Assembly (NCBI RefSeq): GCF_024643285.1
Contig: NZ_JAMSLW010000002.1
Location: 1 to 64,000, forward strand
Length of the DNA stretch: 64,000 nucleotides
Reading direction: 5' to 3'
DNA from: Parapedobacter lycopersici
GTDB lineage: Bacteria > Bacteroidota > Bacteroidia > Sphingobacteriales > Sphingobacteriaceae
Within the stretch, counting starts at the first letter, position 1, and the number at the start of each line of letters is the position of its first letter. Under the pieces are notes generated by a model that did not search any database, was not told the origin of the DNA, and saw nothing but the letters and a program-made list of their open reading frames with translations. Below are positions 55,750-64,000 of the stretch, in pieces. The position numbers and the translations under genes are program-made.

Positions 55750-57003
55750 CTATTTTGAATCTTCATATACCCATATGAAAGAATGGCGTTGATTTTCGGC
55801 CATCAGGATCCTGCCCGCTTTATCGGCACAGATCACCCCCACCTGGGCGGTGTTTTCCGGCCATCCGATCGTATTGATCGACCCCATCATGGGGTTGTAA
55901 TTAATCAGCCATGAATTATCTTCATCCCTGCCGCCGAGCATGTAAAGGTTATCGTCTCCTCCATAAGCCAATGATTTCAGGTTCCAGTACTGGAATGCCT
56001 TTCCTTTGTTTACCACCGTCGACGTGGATGGATAAAACTTAAAAAGAAAGCCATCGTTAATCGTTCCGCACCAGAATCCGCCGTCCTTTGCCCGGATAAC
56101 GGATGCAATGCCGTTTTCATAAAGCGGGTCGGAATCCATGCCGGTTTGTGTGGGAATGACTGCTCCCGTAAAAACCGGTGTATCGCTGCCTGGCGTAAGC
56201 CGATAGATACGGCCGCCCTTCAATGTAGACCGGGTTTGCTGGCCTGTTTCGTTTGCAGTTCCGTTTTCAGCTCCCTTATTTTCCCGCAGATAAGTAGCGT
56301 AATAGAGCGTCCCTGCATCGTCCAGGAAAAGGACTTTAGGTACGCCGCGCCACGATACCTGGCCAAAATCTTTAACCCGCCATGGCGTCATTACTTCACC
56401 GAAATCCGTGATGTTTCCCGTACCGATGGTATAGGAAAATAAATGTCCCGCAGGGTAAGTCACGCCATATACAATCCCACGGGCAGTATCTACGGTAATG
56501 CAATTTATCCCCTGTCCCGGGGCAATGATACCGTAATCATCGAGTTGCCGGCTTGCGGGGTTGAACGAAAATAGCCGGCCGCCTTCATACGTGTTCCCGC
56601 TGTCATCGAATACGTCATTTGACGACGACGTTGAGCCGATTATTACGTTCCCTTTTCCGATAGCAATGTCCGTTATTGCGATTTGCTGGGGAAATTTGGA
56701 AGTCAGGTCCAGCACATGTTCCACCTGTTCGCTGTCGGTCCTGAACAGGTGGCACTTAACTCCTCCCCAGGTACCTTTGGTGCTGCCGTATACCCAGCCA
56801 TCCTCCAGCAGCAGCAGGTCTGTAACCGCGCTCTCCCCCCCTTTTATGGGTCCCGATGGACCGTTGGAGACCAACAGCCTCCTGGATATGGATTGCTCGG
56901 GGATGCCCCCCACGCGTTGGCTGTACACCGTGCCCGGGTTTAATCCGAATACGAGTAAAAACAGGATGGACCAGGCGGCTATATTTTTGTGTTGTGGTAT
57001 CAT
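55750..57003 (-). CDS. Secreted beta-propeller protein
   Basis: 417 aa. Signal peptide MIPQHKNIAAWSILFLLVFG then L-N-P-G-T-V-Y-S-Q. The rest consists of repeated blades of about 45 residues (W-V-Y-G-S-T, G-R-L-F-S-F-N-P, G-I-V-Y-G-V-T, L-F-S-Y, G-R-I-Y-R-L-T-P, F-W-C-G-T-I-N-D-G-F-L-F-K-F) typical of streptogramin-lyase or SMP-30-like propellers. Adjacent paralogous-looking propeller gene 57 bp upstream in the same orientation. Role unknown, likely extracellular binding or polysaccharide-associated. Confidence 0.82.
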   Translation of the reverse strand: MIPQHKNIAAWSILFLLVFGLNPGTVYSQRVGGIPEQSISRRLLVSNGPSGPIKGGESAVTDLLLLEDGWVYGSTKGTWGGVKCHLFRTDSEQVEHVLDLTSKFPQQIAITDIAIGKGNVIIGSTSSSNDVFDDSGNTYEGGRLFSFNPASRQLDDYGIIAPGQGINCITVDTARGIVYGVTYPAGHLFSYTIGTGNITDFGEVMTPWRVKDFGQVSWRGVPKVLFLDDAGTLYYATYLRENKGAENGTANETGQQTRSTLKGGRIYRLTPGSDTPVFTGAVIPTQTGMDSDPLYENGIASVIRAKDGGFWCGTINDGFLFKFYPSTSTVVNKGKAFQYWNLKSLAYGGDDNLYMLGGRDEDNSWLINYNPMMGSINTIGWPENTAQVGVICADKAGRILMAENQRHSFIWVYEDSK

Positions 57004-57060
57004 GATCAGTTCATTTTCAGGTATAATGATTAGGAAAATTCGCTTTGGGCGGATACCCGG

Positions 57061-58374
57061 TTAATCAAGCTCCGCAGGTGGTTCGTATTTTACGAGGTAT
57101 GGCCGTGTTGCCGGCTTACCGTCGCGGCCCAATTCCAGTTTACCGTTTTCATACAGGTGGCCGAAACTGCTGAAATAAACGGTATGGTCATTTGCGACTA
57201 ATGCCCCGAAACATCCTTCCAGCCCATCGACCTGGCCCATCCAGTGAAACTTTCGTTTATTCAGGTCAAGCACCGTAATTAAATTCAGTGCTTCCCTTAG
57301 TATCGGGCCACCATGATTACCGGCAATAAAGTACAGCCTCCCCCATTCCTCGTCCAGCGCAATATTTGGCGTGTAATGCCCCTGCTCGGGCATCCCAAGG
57401 ATATGGCCATATTCCTCCAGTTGGTTACGCTTAATATCATAACTCCAGACAAAACCATCGGTAGTTATGGCGTAAATAATGTTTTTGGATGAAACAACAC
57501 TGGCCCGGAAATCCGCCAATTTACCCGGGAGTTTGATGTCAATATCGGTAAACTCATGTGTGTCCGGGTCAAACCGGGTTAAACCGCCGACATCATTGGC
57601 AAAATAGCAATAGCCGTCCCGGTCCATGATCATCTCACGGACACGGTCGGTCACCCTGCTCATCCGACCGATGGATTCATAGCGAAACAATTCCATGGTC
57701 GTCAGGTCAATGGACCAGAACTTAGCCCTGTCCACGGTTAATCCGCTGATTAAATTCCGTTTTTCATCGTATTTCAACGCGACGATACCACCGTTTGGAA
57801 ACGGGACCCCGAAATTCACCACTTCATCTTTGGTGGGGTCATACCTTATAATTGCCCCTCCCGCATAACTTTTGGGGTAATAGGCCCGGGTATATTCGTG
57901 ATTATAGGAGCCTCCAAGATACCCCGCAAAATAGATTCTGCCCTTCGAATCGGTAATGATATCGGAATGGGTCTTCCCGTGCCCCGGGGTTTCTGCGTTT
58001 GAAAAAATAGTGCTCGCCCGGTCGAATTCAACCGCTACCGCTGTCTGATCCGTTTTGGGATCGTAACTTGATAATACGGTGTTTCCGAATCCCCATAACC
58101 GATCGTACCGGTCGCCTTTGTCCCAGGTACCGGTTACCTCATCGGTTCCCCAGTGGTCTCCTCCGGCAAACCAGATCCTGCCGTCGGGAGATTGGGAAAT
58201 TTTGTTCCAGTTCGTGTTCTGCGTCTTCTCTCCCCGCCATTCCAGACCGCCGACGGGAATCATGCTTAGCCTGAGCTTCTTAATGCTCTTCACATCCAGC
58301 TGCTGGGCGGCAGCCTGGAGGGAGCCCATCATGACTGCCAATAATAAAAGCAGTCTCCATTTGTTAGGTTTCAT
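57061..58374 (-). CDS. Secreted beta-propeller protein
   Basis: 437 aa; signal peptide MKPNKWRLLLLLAVMMGSLQ, then A-A-A-Q. Blade repeats such as G-R-I-W-F-A-G-G-D, G-R-I-Y-F-A-G-Y, N-L-I-S-G-L-T, G-Y-C-Y-F-A-N, and the end segment H-T-V-Y-F-S-S-F-G indicate a six- or seven-bladed propeller similar to its downstream neighbour but not identical in sequence. No metal or catalytic signature. The two genes probably form one operon with a promoter in the 58375-58645 gap. Confidence 0.82.
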   Translation of the reverse strand: MKPNKWRLLLLLAVMMGSLQAAAQQLDVKSIKKLRLSMIPVGGLEWRGEKTQNTNWNKISQSPDGRIWFAGGDHWGTDEVTGTWDKGDRYDRLWGFGNTVLSSYDPKTDQTAVAVEFDRASTIFSNAETPGHGKTHSDIITDSKGRIYFAGYLGGSYNHEYTRAYYPKSYAGGAIIRYDPTKDEVVNFGVPFPNGGIVALKYDEKRNLISGLTVDRAKFWSIDLTTMELFRYESIGRMSRVTDRVREMIMDRDGYCYFANDVGGLTRFDPDTHEFTDIDIKLPGKLADFRASVVSSKNIIYAITTDGFVWSYDIKRNQLEEYGHILGMPEQGHYTPNIALDEEWGRLYFIAGNHGGPILREALNLITVLDLNKRKFHWMGQVDGLEGCFGALVANDHTVYFSSFGHLYENGKLELGRDGKPATRPYLVKYEPPAELD

Positions 58375-58645
58375 AGTCTATCGGGATTAAAATTGGTGTT
58401 CTTTTCTGATTGGTTCTCCCTTCAAGTAGTACCTGTTTTACCAAACCACTTACCTATAGGTTCTGAAAATTGGCAAAAGTCCCATTCCGTCCCGTCATTT
58501 TATTGTTTATGGAATAGCTTTTTAATGGATATGCTCAACCTATCAATTGATAAATACGGCCGTGATTGATCATAAACACCGATTATTATTGCAACAATGT
58601 ATCAATAACAGAAAAAATGGTTAATTTTGAAATAAAACAGTTGAC

Positions 58646-59248
58646 ATGGCAGAATTCTGGGAGGACAACTTTATCGAAAAGCAGGAGATGTGGGGTTTTG
58701 AGCCGGCGCATTCGGCTGTCTGGGTGAAGGAACTATTTATGGAGCATGGCGTAACGAGTGTGCTCATTCCCGGCATTGGTTACGGCAGAAACGCAGCGGT
58801 ATTCAGCGGCAGCGGAATGAAAGTAACGGGCATTGAAATTTCAAAAACCGCGATTGGGCTGGCCAAAAAACACTACGGGCCAGACCTGGTGATTTACCAC
58901 GGCTCGGTAACGGAAATGCCTTTTGACAACAGCCAATACGATGGGATATTCTGCCATGCGTTAATTCACTTGTTGGACAAAAAGGAAAGGGGGAAGTTCA
59001 TCCGGGACTGTTATCATCAACTGGCACCGGGAGGTTACATGTGTTTTACGGCGATCACAAAGGCGGCCCCGACCTATGGACAGGGCTCCCCGGTAGGCAA
59101 AGACAGGTTTGAGCAGTTCGGCGGCGTAAGGTTATTCTTCTACGACATGGCGACAATCAGGAAGGAGTTTGCTTCGGTGGGACTGATGGATGTAACCACA
59201 ATAAGCGAGAATTACCCCTTCTATATCATTAAATGCCATAAAATATAA
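58646..59248 (+). CDS. SAM-dependent methyltransferase (thiopurine-methyltransferase-like)
   Basis: 200 aa. Class I methyltransferase: motif I V-L-I-P-G-I-G-Y-G-R-N-A (SAM-binding glycine loop), acidic end of strand 2 V-T-G-I-E-I-S, motif post-I V-I-Y-H-G-S-V-T-E-M-P-F, motif IV Y-D-G-I-F-C-H-A-L-I-H-L-L and the late H-Q-L-A-P-G-G-Y-M-C-F-T. N-terminal W-E-D-N-F-x-E-K-Q-E-M-W-G resembles TPMT/TehB-like enzymes that methylate thiols, selenium or tellurium compounds. Substrate unknown. Confidence 0.85.
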   Translation: MAEFWEDNFIEKQEMWGFEPAHSAVWVKELFMEHGVTSVLIPGIGYGRNAAVFSGSGMKVTGIEISKTAIGLAKKHYGPDLVIYHGSVTEMPFDNSQYDGIFCHALIHLLDKKERGKFIRDCYHQLAPGGYMCFTAITKAAPTYGQGSPVGKDRFEQFGGVRLFFYDMATIRKEFASVGLMDVTTISENYPFYIIKCHKI

Positions 59249-59269
59249 CACAGTTACAGAACCGCTGCA

Positions 59270-59632
59270 TCAGCTGTTTTTTTCTTTCCCTATTTTACCG
59301 AGATGCGTGTTGGTGAACGAATCACTGAATTTAAGTCCGTACCCCAAAGCCCGGTCAAGCGATATATGTGCAAACAAGATAACGGCAGCCAACTGCCAAT
59401 ACACATTTCCACTGGTCAGTGCGTAAAGGGCAACCACGGACGCAACCAAACGATGATGCAGCAGATTGTAGGTAAATGCACCGGTTTTAGGACCAAAAAC
59501 ATAGCCTATCATACCAAGGTCGGGTGCTAGCAGCAACGCAATAAACCACCACCACGGAAGATTTAACAGGCTGAATAAGAAAACGCACAGGAAAAACAGG
59601 GCGATCTCTTCCGACTTTACTAAATAGTTCAT
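59270..59632 (-). CDS. DUF4260 family membrane protein
   Basis: 120 aa with about four transmembrane helices. DUF4260 features: E-E-I-A-L-F-F-L-C-V-F-L-F, W-W-W-F-I-A-L-L-L-A-P-D-L-G-M-I-G-Y, G-A-F-T-Y-N-L-L-H-H-R and F-A-H-I-S-L-D-R-A-L-G-Y-G-L-K. Function unknown. Convergent with the methyltransferase, 21 bp apart. Confidence 0.87.
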   Translation of the reverse strand: MNYLVKSEEIALFFLCVFLFSLLNLPWWWFIALLLAPDLGMIGYVFGPKTGAFTYNLLHHRLVASVVALYALTSGNVYWQLAAVILFAHISLDRALGYGLKFSDSFTNTHLGKIGKEKNS

Positions 59633-59907
59633 TTTCTAATCTGATTTCATTATGTAAATGCCATGCACAGTGCCGGCACCGCTTGGGAATACCACGTCCG
59701 ATAGCTTGTTTGTGGTACGGTTCCTTCCGGCTGGTTTCCGTGCAGGGTAAAGGTAGCCTTTTCCCGAAATTATTACCAACACGCCGGATCCACGTATAAC
59801 TGTCCTGTTTACCCCTTTCGATTGTCGCGTTTGTCACCGGCTAATCCGGGGAATATCAGCTAACTTGGCTGTATAAATAACAGGATTAATTCATTAACTA
59901 AAAAAAC

Positions 59908-60432
59908 ATGGACACGTCACTATCAGCACAGTTGAATATGATCATCCCCGCCTACAGGATGCATACACAGATCTTTATGAACGCGTTGGATGGTATATCG
60001 GAAGAAGATGCGCTAAAAAGAATTGAAGGCCGAACCAACCATGTGGCCTGGATGGCGGGTAATTTTGTCAACACGCGCTATGGCCTGGCCGGGGTGTTGG
60101 GCATTAACGAAAAGGATCCTTTCGACGAACTATTCTTCCAGGGCAAAGCATTGGACACGCAGGTTACGTATCCCACGCTAAGCGAACTTAAAGCGAATTT
60201 CCATAAAATATCACCGGTTGTATATGACGCACTGCTGAAGATCACCGACGCCCGCTTAAAAGAAGAGGTACCGTTACACATGAATATCTCCTTTTTCCCG
60301 GAAACGCTGCTCAACTTTATCGGCATGTGTATCGGCCGGGAAGACTACCTCTGCGGCCAGATCGGACTAATGCGCAGGATATTGGACTACCCGGGCATGA
60401 AATACGAAGTGAACGAGCAACTGAAATACTAA
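59908..60432 (+). CDS. DinB family protein
   Basis: 174 aa. Four-helix DinB-like fold: A-Y-R-M-H-T-Q-I-F-M-N-A-L, the N-H-V-A-W-M-A-G-N-F-V segment and L-N-F-I-G-M-C-I-G-R-E-D-Y-L. Canonical DinB metal binding uses three His; His47 of N-H-V is present while the late C-terminal position is occupied by Arg-Glu, so a metal site may be incomplete. Such proteins include mycothiol/bacillithiol transferases and stress proteins. Standalone gene. Confidence 0.75.
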   Translation: MDTSLSAQLNMIIPAYRMHTQIFMNALDGISEEDALKRIEGRTNHVAWMAGNFVNTRYGLAGVLGINEKDPFDELFFQGKALDTQVTYPTLSELKANFHKISPVVYDALLKITDARLKEEVPLHMNISFFPETLLNFIGMCIGREDYLCGQIGLMRRILDYPGMKYEVNEQLKY

Positions 60433-60470
60433 AGGTCAATGACAGCGGATGACCAATCTCCGTGTGGCAC

Positions 60471-60929
60471 TTAATTGAAATGATAAAGGAACACCACATC
60501 GCCGACGTAAGCCGGTTTGGCGTTGTCCCTGATCAATAAGGTAGCCTGAATAACGGCTTTCACCGTCCCCCGGAGGTTGGTGATTGACTGTACCTTGGCC
60601 TGTAGCTGTACCTCGTTATCGACCAGCACGGGCTGTCCGAACTTCAGGTTTTCTATGCCGTAGTTAATTTCCATTTTTACGTTCCTGATATCCGCAATTT
60701 GCTTCCAGAGGTAGGGGATCAGCGCCAGTGTCAGGTAGCCGTGCGCAATTGTGGACTTAAATGGCCCTTCGTTCTTTGCGCGTTCCTTATCCACATGTAT
60801 CCACTGATGGTCCAGTGTGGCATCGGCAAACGTGTTGATTTGCTGCTGATCAATGCGGTGCCAGTCGGAAAGGCCAACGACCTTTCCTTCGTATGATTTG
60901 TACTCTTCGAAATTAGTTATGACCACCAT
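60471..60929 (-). CDS. MaoC family dehydratase
   Basis: 152 aa hot-dog-fold hydratase. Signature A-D-A-T-L-D-H-Q-W-I-H-V-D with Asp and His of the catalytic (R)-specific enoyl-CoA hydratase motif, then G-P-F-K-S-T-I-A-H-G-Y-L-T-L-A-L and I-N-Y-G-I-E-N-L-K-F. Hydrates enoyl-CoA in fatty-acid or polyhydroxyalkanoate metabolism. Single-domain size matches NodN/MaoC members. Promoter not evident; divergent-to-convergent neighbours suggest independent transcription. Confidence 0.88.
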   Translation of the reverse strand: MVVITNFEEYKSYEGKVVGLSDWHRIDQQQINTFADATLDHQWIHVDKERAKNEGPFKSTIAHGYLTLALIPYLWKQIADIRNVKMEINYGIENLKFGQPVLVDNEVQLQAKVQSITNLRGTVKAVIQATLLIRDNAKPAYVGDVVFLYHFN

Positions 60930-60983
60930 CGTTCAATCGTTGTTTTTATATTGTGTAACCTGGAAATTCACGGCCAGCGCCAA

Positions 60984-61784
60984 TCAGCTGGTTGGCCTGG
61001 CGCCGGGCCTGCGCTTCACGCCGTACAATAATAGCCTTTTGAACGCATAAATTGCAGGGAAGGAAACAAATTGCGCTTGTATTCTTTTTATAAACGCCGA
61101 CCTGAACCGTTTTTGCTGATCCGCATCCAGCCGTTCCATGTAGGGAATAAGCGCAGAGCCGGAAATGAATTGATATAAATCCGTTTCGTTTGCTGCAATG
61201 ATCGGATAGACCCGCAGCGAAATATTCAAGTCCGTAAGCTCCCCATCGAACATCAGTTGTGCGTATTCATCCAATTGCAATAGCGGGGACTTTTGGACAA
61301 AACCATCCAGCCAATCAGCAAACGGTTTTTCGGATGCCATTTCCAACAGGATCCTGTTTAAGCTATTTTCTGTTTGAAAGGGCATCTGCACGGCAAACTG
61401 CCCGCCGGGATTCAGCTGGGCAATCAGTTCCGGAAACAATGTCCGGTGGTCATCGGACCATTGAAGGGCTGCATTGCTGAAAATTAAGTCCCACGTGGCT
61501 GCTGACGAGCGGATAAACGGCTCCATGGCAGTCAATTCAAAACGCAGGTTTTCCTTCGTAAACTGCCCCGATCCGGCGAGCATTTCTACGGAAGAATCAA
61601 TGCCGAGAAAATCAGCTGTCTTAAACTTATCTGCAAGTATAGCCGACTGTTCTCCGGTTCCGCACCCGATGTCCACCCCGTTACCGTTTCCCAGCTGTGC
61701 CCCTGAAATTAAGCTCATCAGGTCCAAAAACGGCCTTAGGCGAATGTCCTTAAACTGATTGTATTTAGTAGGGTCCCAGGGCAT
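60984..61784 (-). CDS. Trans-aconitate 2-methyltransferase-like SAM methyltransferase
   Basis: 266 aa, the length of Tam (about 252-260). Begins M-P-W-D-P-T-K-Y-N-Q-F-K-D-I-R-L-R-P-F-L-D-L, the Tam N-terminus; motif I V-D-I-G-C-G-T-G-E-Q-S; D-F-L-G-I-D-S-S; then D-L-I-F-S-N-A-A-L-Q-W-S-D-D-H and G-G-Q-F-A-V-Q-M-P. Tam removes inhibitory trans-aconitate as the methyl ester. The specific substrate is inferred from similarity only. Confidence 0.85.
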   Translation of the reverse strand: MPWDPTKYNQFKDIRLRPFLDLMSLISGAQLGNGNGVDIGCGTGEQSAILADKFKTADFLGIDSSVEMLAGSGQFTKENLRFELTAMEPFIRSSAATWDLIFSNAALQWSDDHRTLFPELIAQLNPGGQFAVQMPFQTENSLNRILLEMASEKPFADWLDGFVQKSPLLQLDEYAQLMFDGELTDLNISLRVYPIIAANETDLYQFISGSALIPYMERLDADQQKRFRSAFIKRIQAQFVSFPAIYAFKRLLLYGVKRRPGARPTS

Positions 61785-61911
61785 GTTATTTTTCCTTTAG
61801 CTTATGTTGTTCTTCCAATGAATCAGATTCAGCAAATAAATAAGCGGCTATGACAAAACGGTTGCAGCAGACAACAGCAGCAAGGTTTTCACAACGCTTC
61901 GTTTAACATCA

Positions 61912-63156
61912 TCATGCGGGATTTTTTGATGATGTGGTAAGCAGTATTTGTGAATCCAGGCGTGTCTCTGCCGCGTCAGCATCTTTTCCATCAAAGGGGA
62001 TGACAACCTGCTGCCCACCATCGGACCGTCCAAACCGGACAAGCCCCTCCTTCGCATAATAATACACGTCGCCGTTAACGATTTGCAGGTTGGAAACTGG
62101 CTGGTAATCCAGCGGAGACAGTTCAACCGCACCAGTATCCATGGTCAATGTAAACAGTTTATTTTCCGCAGTATATCCATAGATAAGTGCACCGTCCTGT
62201 ACAATAAATTCGATATCACCCTCAACAGCCGCTTTCCATTGCAGCTGCCCGTCCGCGGCTACCAGGCAATAAACGCCCGAATGGCTTCCATCGGTCTCGG
62301 TCGCAAAATAAACCTTATCCCCGGCGGTAAAAATTTTCTTGTTGATGTTGTATTCATCTTCGCCGATCTCAAACTCCCAAACCGGAGCCAGGTCCGCCGG
62401 AGCGAGCCCATAAACGGTTTTGGACTCGTTTGGAATGATGACCAAATGACCGTCGGTCACCGGTTTGCCGTACATCGCGCGGGGAAATCCGCGCTGGTAA
62501 AGCGGCTGGCCGCTGGCCGCGACAAAATTATATACGTAGGGCGCATTTTGCAGGTATAAGGTGTCATTCAAAACCAGGTTCGGCAGGTTATTATATGGAT
62601 AAACAAGCTTATAATTCCACTGCAGTTGCCCATCCGAGGCACTTATAGCATAAATATTGGAGTTATTGCTGCTCAGGAATAACATATCCCGATAAGGTAC
62701 CAGCGACTGTCCTCTTAACACCAGTTCGCCGGTGTTCAACCCGATTTTGGACTCCCAGAACAGGCTTCCGTCAGTCGCGTTTATAGCATAAATGTAGCCC
62801 GTCATGTAGGCGGTGAACAGTACCCCGTCCTGATAATAAAACTGGTTCCGGCCGTTGTTCAACCGTTCGGTATCGGTTGGGGTAAACGACCACAGCTTTT
62901 GGAAGTCGGTATTGTAACATTCCAGTACGCCATCATAACGGTTAATTATCCAGCGTGGGCCGACCGTTTTATTGTATATCAGGTATTCATGGAATGTTTC
63001 CACGTACATATCCTCAGCCGTAAAAACCTGATTATTCGAATAGTCGGGTTTGTCTGACTTCGGTGCGGGGTTGGGTGCAATGGCCTGACCGAATGAATGA
63101 CCTACGTAACAGGTGGCGGCCAGGAATATGCTCAGGTACTGGATGGCTTTTTTCAT
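61912..63156 (-). CDS. Secreted PQQ-type beta-propeller protein
   Basis: 414 aa; signal peptide MKKAIQYLSIFLAATCYVGH (then SFGQ). Repeats of the PQQ/WD-like type with W-x-F/Y and G-x-L-x-W-x (L-W-S-F-T-P, G-S-L-F-W-E-S-K-I-G, G-Q-L-Q-W-N-Y-K-L, P-V-W-E-F-E-I-G, G-Q-L-Q-W-K-A-A-V) make a propeller of the PQQ-like BamB-type. No catalytic ligands for a quinoprotein dehydrogenase were seen. Probably an extracellular scaffold protein. Confidence 0.83.
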   Translation of the reverse strand: MKKAIQYLSIFLAATCYVGHSFGQAIAPNPAPKSDKPDYSNNQVFTAEDMYVETFHEYLIYNKTVGPRWIINRYDGVLECYNTDFQKLWSFTPTDTERLNNGRNQFYYQDGVLFTAYMTGYIYAINATDGSLFWESKIGLNTGELVLRGQSLVPYRDMLFLSSNNSNIYAISASDGQLQWNYKLVYPYNNLPNLVLNDTLYLQNAPYVYNFVAASGQPLYQRGFPRAMYGKPVTDGHLVIIPNESKTVYGLAPADLAPVWEFEIGEDEYNINKKIFTAGDKVYFATETDGSHSGVYCLVAADGQLQWKAAVEGDIEFIVQDGALIYGYTAENKLFTLTMDTGAVELSPLDYQPVSNLQIVNGDVYYYAKEGLVRFGRSDGGQQVVIPFDGKDADAAETRLDSQILLTTSSKNPA

Positions 63157-63270
63157 TTGCTATCGCAATTAGGTGCGCTTTTCCGTAGCTAAGATACCAT
63201 CACATTGATAAAGAAACAAATCGGCTACTGAAACTGCTCCCTATTCATTCATCCTGCTGGCCTGCTCATT

Positions 63271-64000
63271 TTACCCTACCTGTTGTTCCGTATGGAGTTC
63301 CTTTCTTATTTTGTTGGTCAGCATGGGTAATTTTACCCAGATGGGCAATAGGCTCAGGAATAACCAGCTGAAATGATTTACCATAATTACCGAATCTCTT
63401 TTTTCCAGTTGCCGGATACAATACTGCGCAACCTTATCGGGGTTTAATGACGTTATTCTGGCGAAAAAACCCTGTGCTTCGATCCTTCGGGTACTGTCTT
63501 CATTGGTTTTCATCGGCCCGGGATTTACCACGCTGACAAAGACGTTGGTGTTTTTTAATTCCTGATACAAACCCCTGGAGAATGAATGAACAAACGCTTT
63601 GGACGCGGGGTACACCGTTTTATACCCAATGGGTGAAAATGCAGCCAGACTCGATACATTCAGGATGTAGGCTTTCGTTCGCTTGTGCAGATTCGGAAGC
63701 AGCTGGTGTGTCAACAGGGCGGTTGCCAACACATTGAGCTGGATGATAGTGTCGATATAGCCGGTGGAAGCGTCTTCAAATTTTTTAGTGCCGCCGACAC
63801 CGGCATTATTGATCAGCATACAGACATCAAATTGGCTGTTGATCCATTCGGCAACGGAAAGTATACTTTCCTTTTTACTTAAATCGGTTTCACAGGCATG
63901 GGCTTTGATGCCAAACTGATCCTGCAAATCCGCACACAGGGCCGACAGTCGCTGGTCCGGCAGGCTGATTAATACCAAGTTGATTTTCCGCCTGGCCAAT
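63271..64000 (-). CDS. Short-chain dehydrogenase, 5' end outside window
   Basis: The frame runs off the window end, so the N-terminal glycine-rich cofactor loop is missing; the TTG at 63999 is an internal codon. The visible 243 residues hold L-I-N-N-A-G-V-G (N-A-G motif), the catalytic Ser in L-N-V-S-S-L-A-A and Y-x-x-x-K in V-Y-P-A-S-K with the run on S-F-S-R-G-L-Y. P-G-P-M-K-T follows. The C-terminal extension with a hydrophobic segment (H-F-S-W-L-F-L-S-L-L-P-I-W-V) suggests membrane association, as in lipid-modifying SDRs of the DltE/YqjQ-like type. Confidence 0.85.
   Translation of the reverse strand, partial: LARRKINLVLISLPDQRLSALCADLQDQFGIKAHACETDLSKKESILSVAEWINSQFDVCMLINNAGVGGTKKFEDASTGYIDTIIQLNVLATALLTHQLLPNLHKRTKAYILNVSSLAAFSPIGYKTVYPASKAFVHSFSRGLYQELKNTNVFVSVVNPGPMKTNEDSTRRIEAQGFFARITSLNPDKVAQYCIRQLEKRDSVIMVNHFSWLFLSLLPIWVKLPMLTNKIRKELHTEQQVG

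Noticed and set aside
1-64000. CRISPR arrays, tRNA or rRNA genes, IS elements, prophage genes.
   Set aside because: None seen: no regularly spaced identical repeats, no transposase, integrase or phage structural gene; the 11-bp array is not CRISPR-like because its units are degenerate and shorter than spacers require.

Overview
The window reads as a chromosomal stretch of a mid-GC Bacteroidota, most likely a member of the Sphingobacteriaceae/Sphingobacteriales. Reasons seen in the sequence: many gene starts preceded by the Bacteroidota promoter signature TAnnTTTG (often with TTTG about 20 nt further upstream), few Shine-Dalgarno sites, many lipoproteins and secreted beta-propellers, a carboxypeptidase-regulatory/TonB-plug/barrel outer membrane protein, a CzcA pump fused to a TolC-like outer membrane factor, and families typical of the phylum (DUF2911, DUF4260, DUF2024, rhodanese-MBL/YeeE sulfur cluster). 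The genus cannot be fixed from this alone. No rRNA, tRNA, CRISPR array, IS element or prophage was recognised.

Layout. 1-4.5 kb: the end of an ASCH-domain gene, two tandem paralogous beta-propeller lipoproteins and a haloalkane-dehalogenase/epoxide-hydrolase-like enzyme. 4.5-5.3 kb: a gene graveyard, including the last 15 codons of a second dihydrofolate-reductase-like gene. 5.3-13 kb: an Rrf2 regulator with its QorB-like target, a DbpA-like RNA helicase, phosphoesterase, RidA-like protein, alkaline phosphatase and nitrilase. 13-14.3 kb: a ParE/RelE-type toxin-antitoxin pair and small proteins. 14.3-25 kb: DUF2911 protein, proBA, an exported amidohydrolase, GNAT, VOC, a TPR-Arr (rifampin ADP-ribosyltransferase) fusion, an ATP-grasp enzyme and an outer-membrane barrel receptor divergent from an AraC regulator. 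26.5-28.5 kb: an exported Ntn hydrolase with TPR and glycogen-binding-like domains, and an MmpS-like lipoprotein. 29.7-33.9 kb: a sulfur module (persulfide-dioxygenase-like MBL/rhodanese, two YeeE/YedE transporter halves, TauE/SafE exporter, Crp/Fnr regulator). 34-42 kb: a block of small stress/ligand-binding genes (SRPBCC, DoxX-like, DUF1801, VOC, SnoaL) under GlxA, ArsR, AraC and MarR regulators. 42-45 kb: nuclease, esterase, mini-ferredoxin, cupin, OsmC. 45.5 kb: metA. 46.5-55.7 kb: a heavy-metal efflux operon (small exported protein, CzcA-TolC fusion, adaptor, SPC-type P1B ATPase, Fur-family regulator). 55.7-64 kb: paired secreted beta-propellers, two methyltransferases, DUF4260, DinB, MaoC, a PQQ-type propeller and a truncated SDR.

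The most informative result is regulatory: five regulators have sequence-visible cognate sites. Rrf2: TGTAA-N9-TTACA before itself and before qorB. Crp/Fnr: GTGA-N6-TCAC placed exactly 22 nt upstream of a TAnnTTTG-like box before both transporter genes. ArsR: two CAACC-N4-GGTTG palindromes flanking one promoter. AraC: an identical 16-mer before itself and before an SDR gene. MarR: an identical 16-bp palindromic site before a CPVC thioredoxin-like gene and before the DUF2024-marR pair. The MarR/DUF2024/CPVC cassette, in which all three proteins carry CxxC-type motifs, is the best candidate here for an undescribed thiol- or metal-responsive system. A helically phased 11-bp TTCG/CGAA repeat array upstream of metA is the best candidate for an undescribed DNA element.
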